Counted from the stretch's first letter, positions 1-8,054 are shown. The stretch: DNA of 49,750 bases from JBAZCI01 sp041671025 (GCA_041671025.1 JBAZCI010000006.1:1-49750), one strand, 5' to 3'. The notes: generated by a model from the letters alone, not told the origin. A program made the numbers and translations.

Positions 1-60
1 TAACGGGAGGGTAGATGAACCTGATTTCAGTATTATGCTATTCTATTGGACAGGGTAACT

Positions 61-1206
61 ATGAAAAATCGATTACTCCATATAAGCTTTTTTTTCGGAC
101 TGGCAATATTGTTCAGCGTGGGCGTTTATGCGCACGCTGCTCACGCAGCCGAATTATACGTGTATCCGCAGGAATACGATATTGTTCCCGGAGACACGAT
201 TACCGTTGAGGTTCGCGTAGACGGCAAGTTTGACTCAGTGAATGTCGTGAAGGCACGGATCGTCTATCCGCCCGATCTGTTACGCGTAGAAGACTTATCG
301 TCTCGCGGGTCATTTTTACATCTTTGGGCTGAAGAACCGGATGATGACGCATTAGCAGGTGTCATTACATTTACCGGGGGCATTGAACGAGGAAGCTACG
401 TGATTGGCGGCAAGGCGCTGACTATTACTTTTCGAGCGCTGACCCAGGGAACGGCGACCGTGACAATCGATCCGCATACTTCTGCAGTATTTCGAAATGA
501 CGGCCGCGGCACGCAAGCCGAACTTACGACCACAGCCGGAACGTATCATATTATCGATTCGGTCGCAGATCCGTTAGTCATTACATCGCCGACGCATCCG
601 GAAGAGTATACATGGTACCGGTCGCGCGTTTTTACCGCCACATGGCCTATAACGGCAAATGAAGAATGGAGCTATGTAGTTACCAAGAATCCGTTTGAAA
701 TTCCCGATGATTTTCCCGATACTCCTGTCGGACAGGTCACTTTTGAGAATCTGGATGACGGCGTTCATTATTTTATACTTAAGCGTCGGATACCGGGAAG
801 CCCGTGGAAGATTGTCGGCCGCCGAAGAGTGCGTGTAGATGGTACGCCCCCGTCCATTCCCCAGTATGCAATCGGGCAGGATGCATCACTGTTTGAAGGC
901 AAGCGCTTTGTCGCTTTTTCTTCGTTTGATACCGCATCAGGTATCGCGCAGTATGAAGTGATTGAAGGCTCGACAGCTACACGTCCGGCTACAAGCCCCT
1001 ATGTGCTGCTCGACCAATTAGAACAGACCGGTCTTCGAATCCGCGCCATTGATCAGGCGGGAAATACGTCGGAAGTTGTGATTCGTGAGGAAACAGCTGT
1101 ACGGAAGTTAGCGATCGGCTGGATTGTGGCAGGGGCGTTGTTCGTCGCGGTATGTGTGCTCGTAATAGTATGGTTTTTACGAAAGAAAGAAGAGCCGATC
1201 CAGTAA
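61..1206 (+). CDS. Membrane-anchored cohesin-domain protein
   Basis: The protein is about 381 aa: a signal-anchor helix (residues ~7-27), a cohesin-like beta domain (~30-165), two beta-rich Fn3/Ig-like segments (~175-345), a C-terminal transmembrane helix (~353-377) and a short basic tail. The cohesin call rests on a PGDTITVEVRV opening, a YPPDLLRVEDL strand, a GVITFTGGI strand and a late VFRNDGRGT turn. Most of it should lie outside the membrane. I chose the ATG at 61, with AGGG five bases upstream, over an in-frame TTG at 46. The end overlaps the next gene, which has the same N-terminal architecture, so the two look like diverged duplicates. A role in binding dockerin-bearing partners is known for the family but is inference here. 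Confidence 0.75.
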   Translation: MKNRLLHISFFFGLAILFSVGVYAHAAHAAELYVYPQEYDIVPGDTITVEVRVDGKFDSVNVVKARIVYPPDLLRVEDLSSRGSFLHLWAEEPDDDALAGVITFTGGIERGSYVIGGKALTITFRALTQGTATVTIDPHTSAVFRNDGRGTQAELTTTAGTYHIIDSVADPLVITSPTHPEEYTWYRSRVFTATWPITANEEWSYVVTKNPFEIPDDFPDTPVGQVTFENLDDGVHYFILKRRIPGSPWKIVGRRRVRVDGTPPSIPQYAIGQDASLFEGKRFVAFSSFDTASGIAQYEVIEGSTATRPATSPYVLLDQLEQTGLRIRAIDQAGNTSEVVIREETAVRKLAIGWIVAGALFVAVCVLVIVWFLRKKEEPIQ

Positions 1207-3497
1207 GGCGTTCCAACATACTCGTCGCAGGTGTTCTCCTGGCGGTGTGCGCAGTCGCCGTTTTTGGCATTGCTCGTGTTGTGTATGCTGCTCCCGCGGA
1301 ACTCTTTATTACACCGTCTAGTTCAACGGTTTCGCCAGGTACTCAGTTTTCTGCAGAAGTTGTCGTGCATACCGGAGGACAAGCAATCAATGCCGCACAG
1401 GCGACCGTGACGTTTCCGAGTTCATTACTCGAAATCGATTCGGTGTCGCAAGAGGGCATTTTTTCGTATTGGGCAGTCGGGCCGACGTCGTCACAAGCCG
1501 GTGGAACGGTAGAGTTTGGCGGGGGTCTTCCAAATCCGGGCTTCAACGGAAATGCAGGAAAAATACTGACAATGACGTTCACGGCACGCACAACCGGTAC
1601 AGCGCAGATATGTGCAACAGATGGGGAGGTGTTGGCAAACGACGGACTGGGGACAGATGTTCTTGGTTCGAGTGGCTGTACGACGGTACACATCGTTCAG
1701 TTACCTAGCGCACCCGCAGTTACTTCACCCACGCATCCTGATCAGCAGGAGTGGTATGCTCAAACTGACGCCGTGTTTCAATGGACTGCATCGGCTGATG
1801 TCACTGAGTTTAGCTATGCTTTGGACGCCCTTCCGACAACTCTTCCTGACGACATCAGCGAAACCCAGCTGAAAGAGGCGGCATTTTCCGCTCTTGCAGA
1901 TGGTACATGGACTTTTCACATCAAAGGGAAAAATGACGCCGGCTGGAGTGATACCGCACATTTCCGGGTGCGCATCGATACTGTCCCACCGGTGATCACA
2001 GGAACACTTGTTGGGGATACGCTGACCACGGATCAGACGCCGGATATCGAGATTGAAGCGTCGGACAGCGGCTCGGGGATCGACCGTATCATCCGAGCGA
2101 TCGATAATCAGCAGGCATCCGTCGTTCCGTTTACGGATAGAGGGAGAATCACTCTACCGGAACTGAGTATCGGAGCTCACCGCATTGTACTGACAGCTAT
2201 TGATAGGGCGGGGAACTCAATGCAATCGACTGTATCTGTAGAAATACGAACAGCAACCATCATTGAGCGTATCGTTGATTCCGTCCCCGACATCGTGAAT
2301 ACGATTACGCAACCGATTACCGATATTGTTCAAGATCTCCGGAATGACGAAGGGGTAGTGTCAACTACGGAAGATGTTGTCCAGCCGATATCACGCGCTG
2401 CAACCGCGATAAGCGTCGCGACAGCTGTTTCAACATTACCGATCAGCTTGGGCAACCTATTACTCTCATTGCTTAGATTTCTCTATGTATTTTTCTCCCC
2501 GATTTTATTGCGCAAGGGCAAACATGCGTGGGGTCGGGTCATAGACGGCTTGACGCGCAAACCGATTCGCGGGGTATCGGTCCGTATTTTCGCTTCAGAA
2601 TTTCATAAGCTGAAAGAAGTGCAGACGACGGACATTTTTGGACGATTCGGTTTCTTGGTGGAACCGGGTATGTACAGCATCTCTGCTGAAAAACAGGGAT
2701 ATCATTTTCCCTCTACGTTGCTGCGTGACGAAGATGTATATGCGGGAGGGGATATTACTGTGACGGAGACCAACAAGTCAAAGATCAATGTGACTATTGT
2801 CCTCGACCCTGATACGCAATTTGTTTCACATCGTAAGTTGATTGTTCGCAGGATGCTCGATAGAATGCTTTTGGTGTTTGACCGGGTTAATTGGCCGCTG
2901 TTGGTTGTGAGTATCAGCGTGAGTCTCTGGTCTGCCGTCGTTGTTCCTGGTACACTCAATACGCTCATTCTCACCTTGAATGCGTTGTTGGTTGTACTGA
3001 AGACGATCCGAAGCAGAAAAGCGTTGCGTTCCTACGGAACAATCACTGATGAGGTGACACATGCACCGCTTGGGCTTGCCGTTGTACGTATTTTTAATGC
3101 ACAAACATCTGCGGTCGTTGCGACACGTATTACGAATACGCAGGGGCGATTTTCCGCTCTTGTACCGCCCGGTGCGTATTATCTCATCGTAACAAAGCCA
3201 CCGTACAGCGTTGTTAAAACACGCGTGTATACGCTTTCAAGAGCGGAAGTACTGGCAATTGACGTGAAGATGACAAAACCGCCCATGAATCAGGGCCCCA
3301 CAGCTCCGCCTGCACCCCCGCGGATCCCGCCGATGCCTGTTCAACCATCAGTTCCCCCGCCTCCGTCACCCGCATCTCAATCAGGAACAGAGTCCGCTAC
3401 GCATATGTCGGTACACCCGTCTCAGCCTCCTATTGTCCCACCGGTATCTTCGACTATCGCATCTGCGTCAGATAACGATCGAACATCTCCAGTATGA
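1152..3497 (+). CDS. Cohesin-domain protein with carboxypeptidase-regulatory-like domains
   Basis: The protein is 781 aa from ATG 1152; ATG 1170 is equally possible, as neither has a clear ribosome site. Order: N-terminal hydrophobic helix (~20-45), cohesin-like domain (~50-190, ending in a VLANDGLGTDV turn), Fn3/Ig-like segments (~195-370), a hydrophobic segment (~417-453), a carboxypeptidase-regulatory-like beta sandwich (~457-530), a second hydrophobic segment (~579-616), another regulatory-like sandwich (~626-690) and a Pro-rich tail (~711-760). The cohesin half should face outside; the side on which the sandwiches lie depends on topology I cannot settle. It overlaps the upstream paralogue by 55 bp and the downstream gene by 4 bp (ATGA), so the three are probably co-translated. 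Confidence 0.75.
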   Translation: MCARNSMVFTKERRADPVRRSNILVAGVLLAVCAVAVFGIARVVYAAPAELFITPSSSTVSPGTQFSAEVVVHTGGQAINAAQATVTFPSSLLEIDSVSQEGIFSYWAVGPTSSQAGGTVEFGGGLPNPGFNGNAGKILTMTFTARTTGTAQICATDGEVLANDGLGTDVLGSSGCTTVHIVQLPSAPAVTSPTHPDQQEWYAQTDAVFQWTASADVTEFSYALDALPTTLPDDISETQLKEAAFSALADGTWTFHIKGKNDAGWSDTAHFRVRIDTVPPVITGTLVGDTLTTDQTPDIEIEASDSGSGIDRIIRAIDNQQASVVPFTDRGRITLPELSIGAHRIVLTAIDRAGNSMQSTVSVEIRTATIIERIVDSVPDIVNTITQPITDIVQDLRNDEGVVSTTEDVVQPISRAATAISVATAVSTLPISLGNLLLSLLRFLYVFFSPILLRKGKHAWGRVIDGLTRKPIRGVSVRIFASEFHKLKEVQTTDIFGRFGFLVEPGMYSISAEKQGYHFPSTLLRDEDVYAGGDITVTETNKSKINVTIVLDPDTQFVSHRKLIVRRMLDRMLLVFDRVNWPLLVVSISVSLWSAVVVPGTLNTLILTLNALLVVLKTIRSRKALRSYGTITDEVTHAPLGLAVVRIFNAQTSAVVATRITNTQGRFSALVPPGAYYLIVTKPPYSVVKTRVYTLSRAEVLAIDVKMTKPPMNQGPTAPPAPPRIPPMPVQPSVPPPPSPASQSGTESATHMSVHPSQPPIVPPVSSTIASASDNDRTSPV

Positions 3498-4210
3498 AAA
3501 CTGCAATACTCATTCCTACATACAACGAATCGGAAAATATCATTGCGCTCATTACTGAGATTGATCGCCAAGGTCTCGGTGAGGACGTGGAAATCATTGT
3601 GATCGATGACGCTTCACCTGACGGTACAGGCAAGCTTGTCGACGATCTTTCGCGTCGCATGTCTCATGTGACCTGCATCCATCGTTCGGGAAAGTTAGGT
3701 TTGGGGAGCGCGTATCGCACGGGGTTTCAGGAAGCCTTGCAACGCGGATGTGAAGCGGTAGTAACCATGGATGCCGATTTTTCTCATCACCCGCGGTATC
3801 TTCCCGCGCTGCTCCAAGCGGCTGTACGCGCAGATGTTGTCATTGGTTCTCGGTATGTGGAGGGAGGGGGACAGCGGGGCTGCACATTTGTACGTCAAAT
3901 GCTGAGCAGGGGTGCAAACGCATTTGCCAGGATCCTTTTGCGTATACGCGCACATGACACTACGGCAGGATTCCGGTGTTACAGGAGCAGCGTGTTTTCC
4001 CGTATTGACCCTCAGCAAGTCAAATCCGAAGGCTATTCTTTTTTGATTGAAATGCTCACGTATTGCTCGCGGATGAATATTACTATGGAAGAAGTTCCTA
4101 TCATATTTGAAAACCGGACACGCGGAGCATCAAAAATTTCACGCAGCGAGATTTTTCAGGCATTGCGAACAGTATTCCGTCTTGCATTTCGGTCATCACG
4201 ACGGGCTTGA
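3494..4210 (+). CDS. Family 2 glycosyltransferase, polyprenol-phosphate mannosyltransferase-like
   Basis: The protein is 238 aa with a GT-A fold. The N-terminus has the IPTYNESENI nucleotide-binding strand and VIDDASPDGTG; the metal-binding DxD lies in MDADFSHHP, followed by VIGSRYVEGG. These are hallmarks of Dpm1-type synthases, which move mannose (or a related sugar) from GDP-sugar to polyprenol phosphate on the cytoplasmic face. There is no C-terminal membrane segment, so it is the short soluble form. The start overlaps the preceding stop as ATGA, coupling it to the cohesin genes. A lipid-linked sugar donor for glycosylating surface proteins would fit the context, but that is inference. 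Confidence 0.85.
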   Translation: MKTAILIPTYNESENIIALITEIDRQGLGEDVEIIVIDDASPDGTGKLVDDLSRRMSHVTCIHRSGKLGLGSAYRTGFQEALQRGCEAVVTMDADFSHHPRYLPALLQAAVRADVVIGSRYVEGGGQRGCTFVRQMLSRGANAFARILLRIRAHDTTAGFRCYRSSVFSRIDPQQVKSEGYSFLIEMLTYCSRMNITMEEVPIIFENRTRGASKISRSEIFQALRTVFRLAFRSSRRA

Positions 4211-4235
4211 TTTTCCCTTTTTTTCGTGATATACT
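4207..4235 (+). promoter_or_regulatory. Extended -10 promoter ahead of tRNA-Val
   Basis: TTGATT (4207-4212) and TATACT (4230-4235) are 17 bp apart, with a TGn extension just before the -10. Transcription would start near 4242 and run through the hairpins into tRNA-Val. The -35 overlaps the stop codon of the glycosyltransferase gene. Confidence 0.7.
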
Positions 4236-4259
4236 ATGGTGCATTCGCCTGTTTTACGA

Positions 4260-4269
4260 GGGCTCGTAG
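4260..4269 (+). repeat. Copy of the tRNA-Val 5' end
   Basis: The ten bases GGGCTCGTAG match the first ten bases of tRNA-Val (4390-4399) exactly. No tRNA follows; tandem hairpins do. It may be a remnant of a duplicated or interrupted tRNA, though ten bases could also match by chance. Confidence 0.45.
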
Positions 4270-4270
4270 T

Positions 4271-4335
4271 CCCGATGTTCGCCCTGAAAGGGCGAAATCG
4301 GGATCCCGATAGTCGCCTCTGGCGACTCGTCGGGA
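4271..4335. repeat. Two tandem hairpins between promoter and tRNA
   Basis: The first hairpin is CCCGAT-g-TTCGCCC / GGGCGAA-ATCGGG (4271-4302). The second is TCCCGA-t-AGTCGCC / GGCGACT-cg-TCGGGA (4304-4335). No T-run follows, so they are not ordinary terminators. They could be tRNA-precursor processing structures or copies of a dispersed palindrome; the GTCGCC-N3-GGCGAC core recurs elsewhere in the window. Confidence 0.65.
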
Positions 4336-4389
4336 CTCAGCGGATGTCAACGATTAATAAGTGTAGTACAAGGTGCGACAATTCCCTAA

Positions 4390-4463
4390 GGGCTCGTAGC
4401 TCAGCTGGTTAGAGCGTACGGTTCACATCCGTAAGGTCAGAGGTTCGAGTCCTCTCGGGCCCA
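4390..4463 (+). tRNA. tRNA-Val (CAC)
   Basis: A full cloverleaf can be drawn. Acceptor GGGCTCG pairs with CGGGCCC (one T-G wobble); D arm GCTC/GAGC; anticodon stem TACGG/CCGTA around the loop TTCACAT, giving anticodon CAC at 4424-4426 for the valine codon GUG; variable loop AGGTC; T stem AGAGG/CCTCT with loop TTCGAGT. The discriminator base is A at 4463 and CCA is not encoded, so it must be added enzymatically. Both ends of this tRNA are found again nearby as short copies. Confidence 0.93.
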
Positions 4464-4744
4464 TGGTGATAAAGAGTTATTGTTCATCAAGTGTTTATGA
4501 ACATTTGAGTAGTGCATATACGACTCTGCTGGTAAGGACCGAAGTCACGCAACTGCTTGCGTGGCGCGAGGACGAGAAAGCCGGAGCAATGTGCGAGTTG
4601 TCGCCGAAGGCGACAGGCGAGCACGGCGACCTGCCCGCCGTACAATACTTTGGCAGGCGGGGGCGGGGTGGCGAGACATTTCCGTCAGGAAATGTACTCG
4701 TGACCGAGTCCTCTCGGGCCCATGTAACATTCCTCATTTTTTTC
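4464..4744. other. Palindrome-rich spacer with a copy of the tRNA 3' end
   Basis: No credible gene is seen. The stretch holds hairpins TGTCGCC-gaa-GGCGACA (4599-4615), a GC-rich CTGCC...GGCAG pair (4631-4655) and ACATTTCC-gtca-GGAAATGT with outer CGAG/CTCG (4672-4700). It ends in a 20-base exact repeat (4705-4724) of the tRNA-Val 3' end (4446-4465). An open frame links this stretch to lepB but its translation is not protein-like. Confidence 0.6.
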
Positions 4745-5356
4745 ATGAAAAACATTTTTTCAAAAATTTTTCCCAAAAAAAAGAAACAGGTTCCGGAATC
4801 TGTTTCAGGCGCGGATTTTATTCTTGAAATCGCGAAAACAGTCATCATTGCAATTGCGCTAGTACTGGTCATCCGATTTTTCTTGATCCAGCCTTTTTAT
4901 GTTAAGGGAGCTTCTATGGAGCCCAATTTTTTTGACCATGAATACTTGGTGGTGAATGAAATTGGCTACCGTCTACATACTCCCAATCGCGGAGATGTTG
5001 CTGTTGTGCGGTTTCCCCGAGATCCTTCTCAATTTTTTATCAAGCGCATTATTGGACTCCCCGGTGAAACGGTAGAAATTCACCAGAATGAAATTGTCAT
5101 TACCTCGAATGGGGGAGCCTTTATTCTCAATGAATCTTATCTGCCCGCAACAACCTATACATCGGGAGATATGCGGGTCACATTATCGTCGGATGAATTT
5201 TTTGTCATGGGGGATAACCGTGAAGCGAGTTTGGACTCACGTTCATTCGGTCCGGTGAATAAAAAATATGTCGTTGGGAAAGCATGGGTACGCGTGTGGC
5301 CGTTCGATCGTTTTAACGTATTCGATTCAGTGGCATATCCGTCGGCCACTCCGTAA
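4745..5356 (+). CDS. lepB: Signal peptidase I
   Basis: The protein is 203 aa. One N-terminal membrane helix (~25-45) follows a Lys-rich cytoplasmic start. The catalytic serine is S57 in KGASMEPNF; the general-base lysine is K100 in FIKRIIGLPGE; the later conserved box is VMGDNREASLDSRSFG. The enzyme cuts signal peptides from exported proteins outside the membrane, which this window's many exported proteins would need. The frame is open back to 4463, but the upstream translation is low-complexity and crosses palindromes, and ATG 4745 gives the standard family N-terminus. Confidence 0.93.
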   Translation: MKNIFSKIFPKKKKQVPESVSGADFILEIAKTVIIAIALVLVIRFFLIQPFYVKGASMEPNFFDHEYLVVNEIGYRLHTPNRGDVAVVRFPRDPSQFFIKRIIGLPGETVEIHQNEIVITSNGGAFILNESYLPATTYTSGDMRVTLSSDEFFVMGDNREASLDSRSFGPVNKKYVVGKAWVRVWPFDRFNVFDSVAYPSATP

Positions 5357-5387
5357 TAATTTATCTGATACCTGATTACTATACGAT

Positions 5388-6770
5388 ATGCCTGAAAAAA
5401 CATCCGCAAAGACTCCCCACCTGCTCCGGGGAATGAAAGATATTCCCCCCGCTGATCAGCCGCAGTGGGATCTTTTGAGAAAAAATATTGACGCGCTTTC
5501 GGTAAGCTACGGATTCCAGCGCATTGACACGCCGGTTATGGAACAAACGAGCCTGTTTGTACGCTCGATTGGAAAAGGAACCGATATCGTGGAAAAGGAA
5601 ATGTTTTCGTTTGTTGATCAGGGCGGGGATCAGATTACATTGCGTCCCGAGGCCACTGCGGGCATTGCCCGGGCGTACATTGAGCACGGTTTTATGAATC
5701 AGCCCAAACCTGTCAAATTATATTGGGTAGGGCCATTGTTTCGCCATGAGCGACCCCAGGCAGGCAGATTGCGCCAACTGTGGCAGTGCGATTTTGAAAC
5801 ACTCGGTGAGGCGCATCCGGTTGTTGATGCAGAACTCATTGTCATCGCGTATCATCTGATTAAAGAACTGGGACTTGATCCGGTAGTACAGATCAACAGT
5901 ATCGGTGATGCTGAAGATCGTGAGCGCTATAAAAAAGCGCTGGTGGAATATTTTCGGCCGCGGAGAAACCAGCTTTCAGAAGAGGTGAAAAAACGTCTCC
6001 AAAAAAATCCCCTGCGGGTGCTTGACGCCAAGGAAGAAGAAGTCCGCATTCTTGTTCAAGATGCGCCGCAGATCGTCGACTTTTTATCGGCGGAAGCGAA
6101 TACACATTTTGTAAAAGTTTTGGAGCACCTGGATGAATTGGACATCCCGTATGTACTCAATCCGCGTCTGGTGCGCGGACTCGACTATTATAACCGAACG
6201 GTGTTTGAAATATGGTCTGCTGATGATGAGCAGGGTCACATGGCGCTTGGCGGTGGCGGACGATACGACGGTTTGATTGAAATGCTCGGAGGACAGCCTA
6301 CTCCCGCTGCCGGGTTTGCTCTCGGACTGGAACGCTTGCTGATGAAAATGCGAGATGCACAGATCCCGATGCCCGCGGCGCCAACTCCCCGTATTTTTAT
6401 TGCTCAACTTGGAGATGCTTCGCGAAAAAAATGTTTGAAGCTTTTTGAGGAGCTTCGTAAAGCCGGAATTCATGCGGCGCATGCGCTTGCAAAGGACGGC
6501 ATAAAACAGCAGATGGAAGCGGCGAACCGCATGCATGTCAAATATACGATTATCCTCGGACAAAAAGAGATGATCGACGGCACCATTCTGCTTCGCGACA
6601 TGGACAACGGTATTCAGGAAACAATTAGTTTTGAAAAAGTCATTCCTGAAGTGGCGAAACGCCTCGAGAGGTCTGTTCTCAAAAGTAATCACAGCATCAG
6701 CATTCCTCAGGCTACTCTATCGCAACACACTGATCATGAGACGGAAGAAAAATCAAAAGAAGACGATTAG
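5388..6770 (+). CDS. hisS: Histidine--tRNA ligase
   Basis: The protein is 460 aa, a class II aminoacyl-tRNA synthetase. Motif 2 lies around LRPEATAGIARAY and WVGPLFRHERPQAGR; the histidine-A motif is GLDYYNRTVFEIW; motif 3 is GFALGLERLL, preceded by the Gly-rich MALGGGGRYDGL. A C-terminal anticodon-binding domain (~330-430) follows, then a polar tail that makes it slightly longer than the usual ~420-430 aa. The HIT gene begins one base after the stop. Confidence 0.95.
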   Translation: MPEKTSAKTPHLLRGMKDIPPADQPQWDLLRKNIDALSVSYGFQRIDTPVMEQTSLFVRSIGKGTDIVEKEMFSFVDQGGDQITLRPEATAGIARAYIEHGFMNQPKPVKLYWVGPLFRHERPQAGRLRQLWQCDFETLGEAHPVVDAELIVIAYHLIKELGLDPVVQINSIGDAEDRERYKKALVEYFRPRRNQLSEEVKKRLQKNPLRVLDAKEEEVRILVQDAPQIVDFLSAEANTHFVKVLEHLDELDIPYVLNPRLVRGLDYYNRTVFEIWSADDEQGHMALGGGGRYDGLIEMLGGQPTPAAGFALGLERLLMKMRDAQIPMPAAPTPRIFIAQLGDASRKKCLKLFEELRKAGIHAAHALAKDGIKQQMEAANRMHVKYTIILGQKEMIDGTILLRDMDNGIQETISFEKVIPEVAKRLERSVLKSNHSISIPQATLSQHTDHETEEKSKEDD

Positions 6771-6771
6771 C

Positions 6772-7107
6772 ATGAGTTGTGTGTTTTGCGAGATTGTTTC
6801 CGGTAGAGTTTCCGCACAAAAGGCGTATGAGGATACGCATGTTGTCGCAATACATGACATCCATCCGCAGGCTCCAGTTCATGTGCTCATTATTCCCAAA
6901 ATTCACCGCGCCAGCTTAAATGAATTTGACGAAATGGACAGTAACCAGGCTGGGGAGCTGCTTATGAGTATTCCGCGTGTCGCCAGGGCGTTGAATATTT
7001 CCGGCGCATATAAGACGGTAATCAATACGGGCGCAGAAGCGGGACAAACTGTTTTTCATCTTCATGTCCATATATTAGGAGGCGGGAAGGTAAGCGGGCT
7101 TGTATAA
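6772..7107 (+). CDS. HIT-family nucleotide-binding hydrolase
   Basis: The protein is 111 aa, starting MSCVFCEIV. The histidine triad HLHVHILGG (~residues 96-104) binds the alpha-phosphate, as in HINT-type enzymes that hydrolyse purine nucleoside phosphoramidates and related adenylates. Cys3 and Cys6 match the zinc-binding pair seen in many HINTs. An in-frame start at 6631 lies inside hisS and adds a non-family extension, so ATG 6772, one base after the hisS stop, is preferred. Confidence 0.92.
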   Translation: MSCVFCEIVSGRVSAQKAYEDTHVVAIHDIHPQAPVHVLIIPKIHRASLNEFDEMDSNQAGELLMSIPRVARALNISGAYKTVINTGAEAGQTVFHLHVHILGGGKVSGLV

Positions 7108-7203
7108 AATCCCATTTTTTGCTTCTTTTGAGACCGTAAGGACTATCAAGGCAGTTTTTTGCACATACCTATTAAAACCGTGCGTTTTTTTGGTATGTGT
7201 GTG

Positions 7204-7233
7204 TTGACTTCTTGGATTGAAATGTGTTATAGT
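7204..7233 (+). promoter_or_regulatory. Promoter of rpsU
   Basis: TTGACT (7204-7209) and TATAGT (7228-7233) are 18 bp apart, with TGT directly before the -10. It lies in the gap after the HIT gene, leaving a leader of roughly 65 bases before the rpsU GTG. Confidence 0.6.
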
Positions 7234-7307
7234 TCTCTTGCTTTAGTCATTAATCCCGCGTGTGAGCATCGTCTCGCATCCGGGGGTTGGAAAGGGGGTT
7301 TCATACC

Positions 7308-7601
7308 GTGGTAGAAGTACGCAAAAAAGAAGGAGAATCGCTTGAAGGCTTATTGCGCCGTTTTTCGAAACGTGTTCAACAAAGCGGAGTGCTTATTCGC
7401 GCAAAAAAAGGAAGATTTTATTCACATGATAAATCTCGCCGTGAAGTGCGTGAGGAAGCTGCTCGTCGCGATCTTATTCAAACCAAAAAAGAATTTCTCC
7501 GTAAAGTCGGCAAGCTTGACGACATTCTTGAGGCAGCCAAACAGGGAAGGCGCGGTAAGCGCGGCATTGCGAAGAAAATTCTCAAAACGAGGATCCGTTA
7601 A
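7308..7601 (+). CDS. rpsU: Small ribosomal subunit protein bS21 with C-terminal extension
   Basis: The protein is 97 aa. The first ~55 residues carry the bS21 signature: VEVRKKEGESLEGLLRRFSK, then a basic helix through REVREEAARR. A GTG at 7308 with GGGGG nine bases upstream gives the family N-terminus; the frame opens earlier at 7287 (TTG). bS21 usually has ~60-70 aa; here ~35 more residues follow, ending in a very basic GRRGKRGIAKKILK stretch, probably bound to rRNA. bS21 sits on the 30S platform near the anti-Shine-Dalgarno end of 16S rRNA. Confidence 0.85.
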   Translation: MVEVRKKEGESLEGLLRRFSKRVQQSGVLIRAKKGRFYSHDKSRREVREEAARRDLIQTKKEFLRKVGKLDDILEAAKQGRRGKRGIAKKILKTRIR

Positions 7602-7613
7602 TTTTTCTTTTTC

Positions 7614-8054
7614 ATGACCATACGCGAGCAGATAGTGCAGGATCTTACTCGGGCGCAGAAAGACCAGGATCAAAAAAAAGTATCGACGCTTCGGATGCTT
7701 GTTTCTGCGTTGCAAAATGCGGAGATATCAAACAATCGTACCTATACTGATGACATCGCATTGACCACGCTCCGCAAAGAAGTGAAAAAACGTCAGGACG
7801 CTGCTGACATGTTTGTCACAGGAGGACGGCCCGAACTTGCAGAAAAAGAACGTGAAGAAGTTGTGATGATACAGGCGTATCTTCCGCAACAGGTATCGCG
7901 TGATGTGGTTGTCCAAGAAGTCCAGAAAGCAATTGACGGGACGGATGCCGCTCAGCGAAATTTTGGGACCGTGATGAAGGCGGCAATGCAGACGCTTCAG
8001 GGGAAAGCTGACGGCAAAGTAGTATCAGAGGTTGTACGCGAATTGCTTACGTAG
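7614..8054 (+). CDS. GatB/YqeY domain protein
   Basis: The protein is 146 aa, all alpha-helical, with the family signature: an N-terminal LRMLVSALQNAEIS helix, KRQDAADMFVTGGRPELAEKE and a C-terminal FGTVMKAAMQTLQGKADGK. Related domains sit at the tail of GatB in the tRNA amidotransferase and are thought to contact tRNA; the free-standing form has no settled role. It often accompanies rpsU, as it does here (12 bp apart). Confidence 0.88.
   Translation: MTIREQIVQDLTRAQKDQDQKKVSTLRMLVSALQNAEISNNRTYTDDIALTTLRKEVKKRQDAADMFVTGGRPELAEKEREEVVMIQAYLPQQVSRDVVVQEVQKAIDGTDAAQRNFGTVMKAAMQTLQGKADGKVVSEVVRELLT

Noticed and set aside
15..209. ORF overlapping the start of the first cohesin gene
   Set aside because: It is out of frame with a well-supported protein and its translation has no protein-like pattern.
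4446..4724. Classical prophage or integrative element at tRNA-Val
   Set aside because: The 3'-end duplication is real, but only ~240 bp lies between copies and there is no integrase or cargo; recorded instead as a repeat puzzle.
4463..4744. N-terminal extension of lepB (open frame to 4463)
   Set aside because: The extra ~94 residues are encoded by the tRNA end and by palindromes, look like random translation and are foreign to signal peptidases; ATG 4745 gives the normal start.
6084..6692. 202-aa minus-strand ORF inside hisS
   Set aside because: A shadow of the hisS reading frame on the other strand; hisS is certain.
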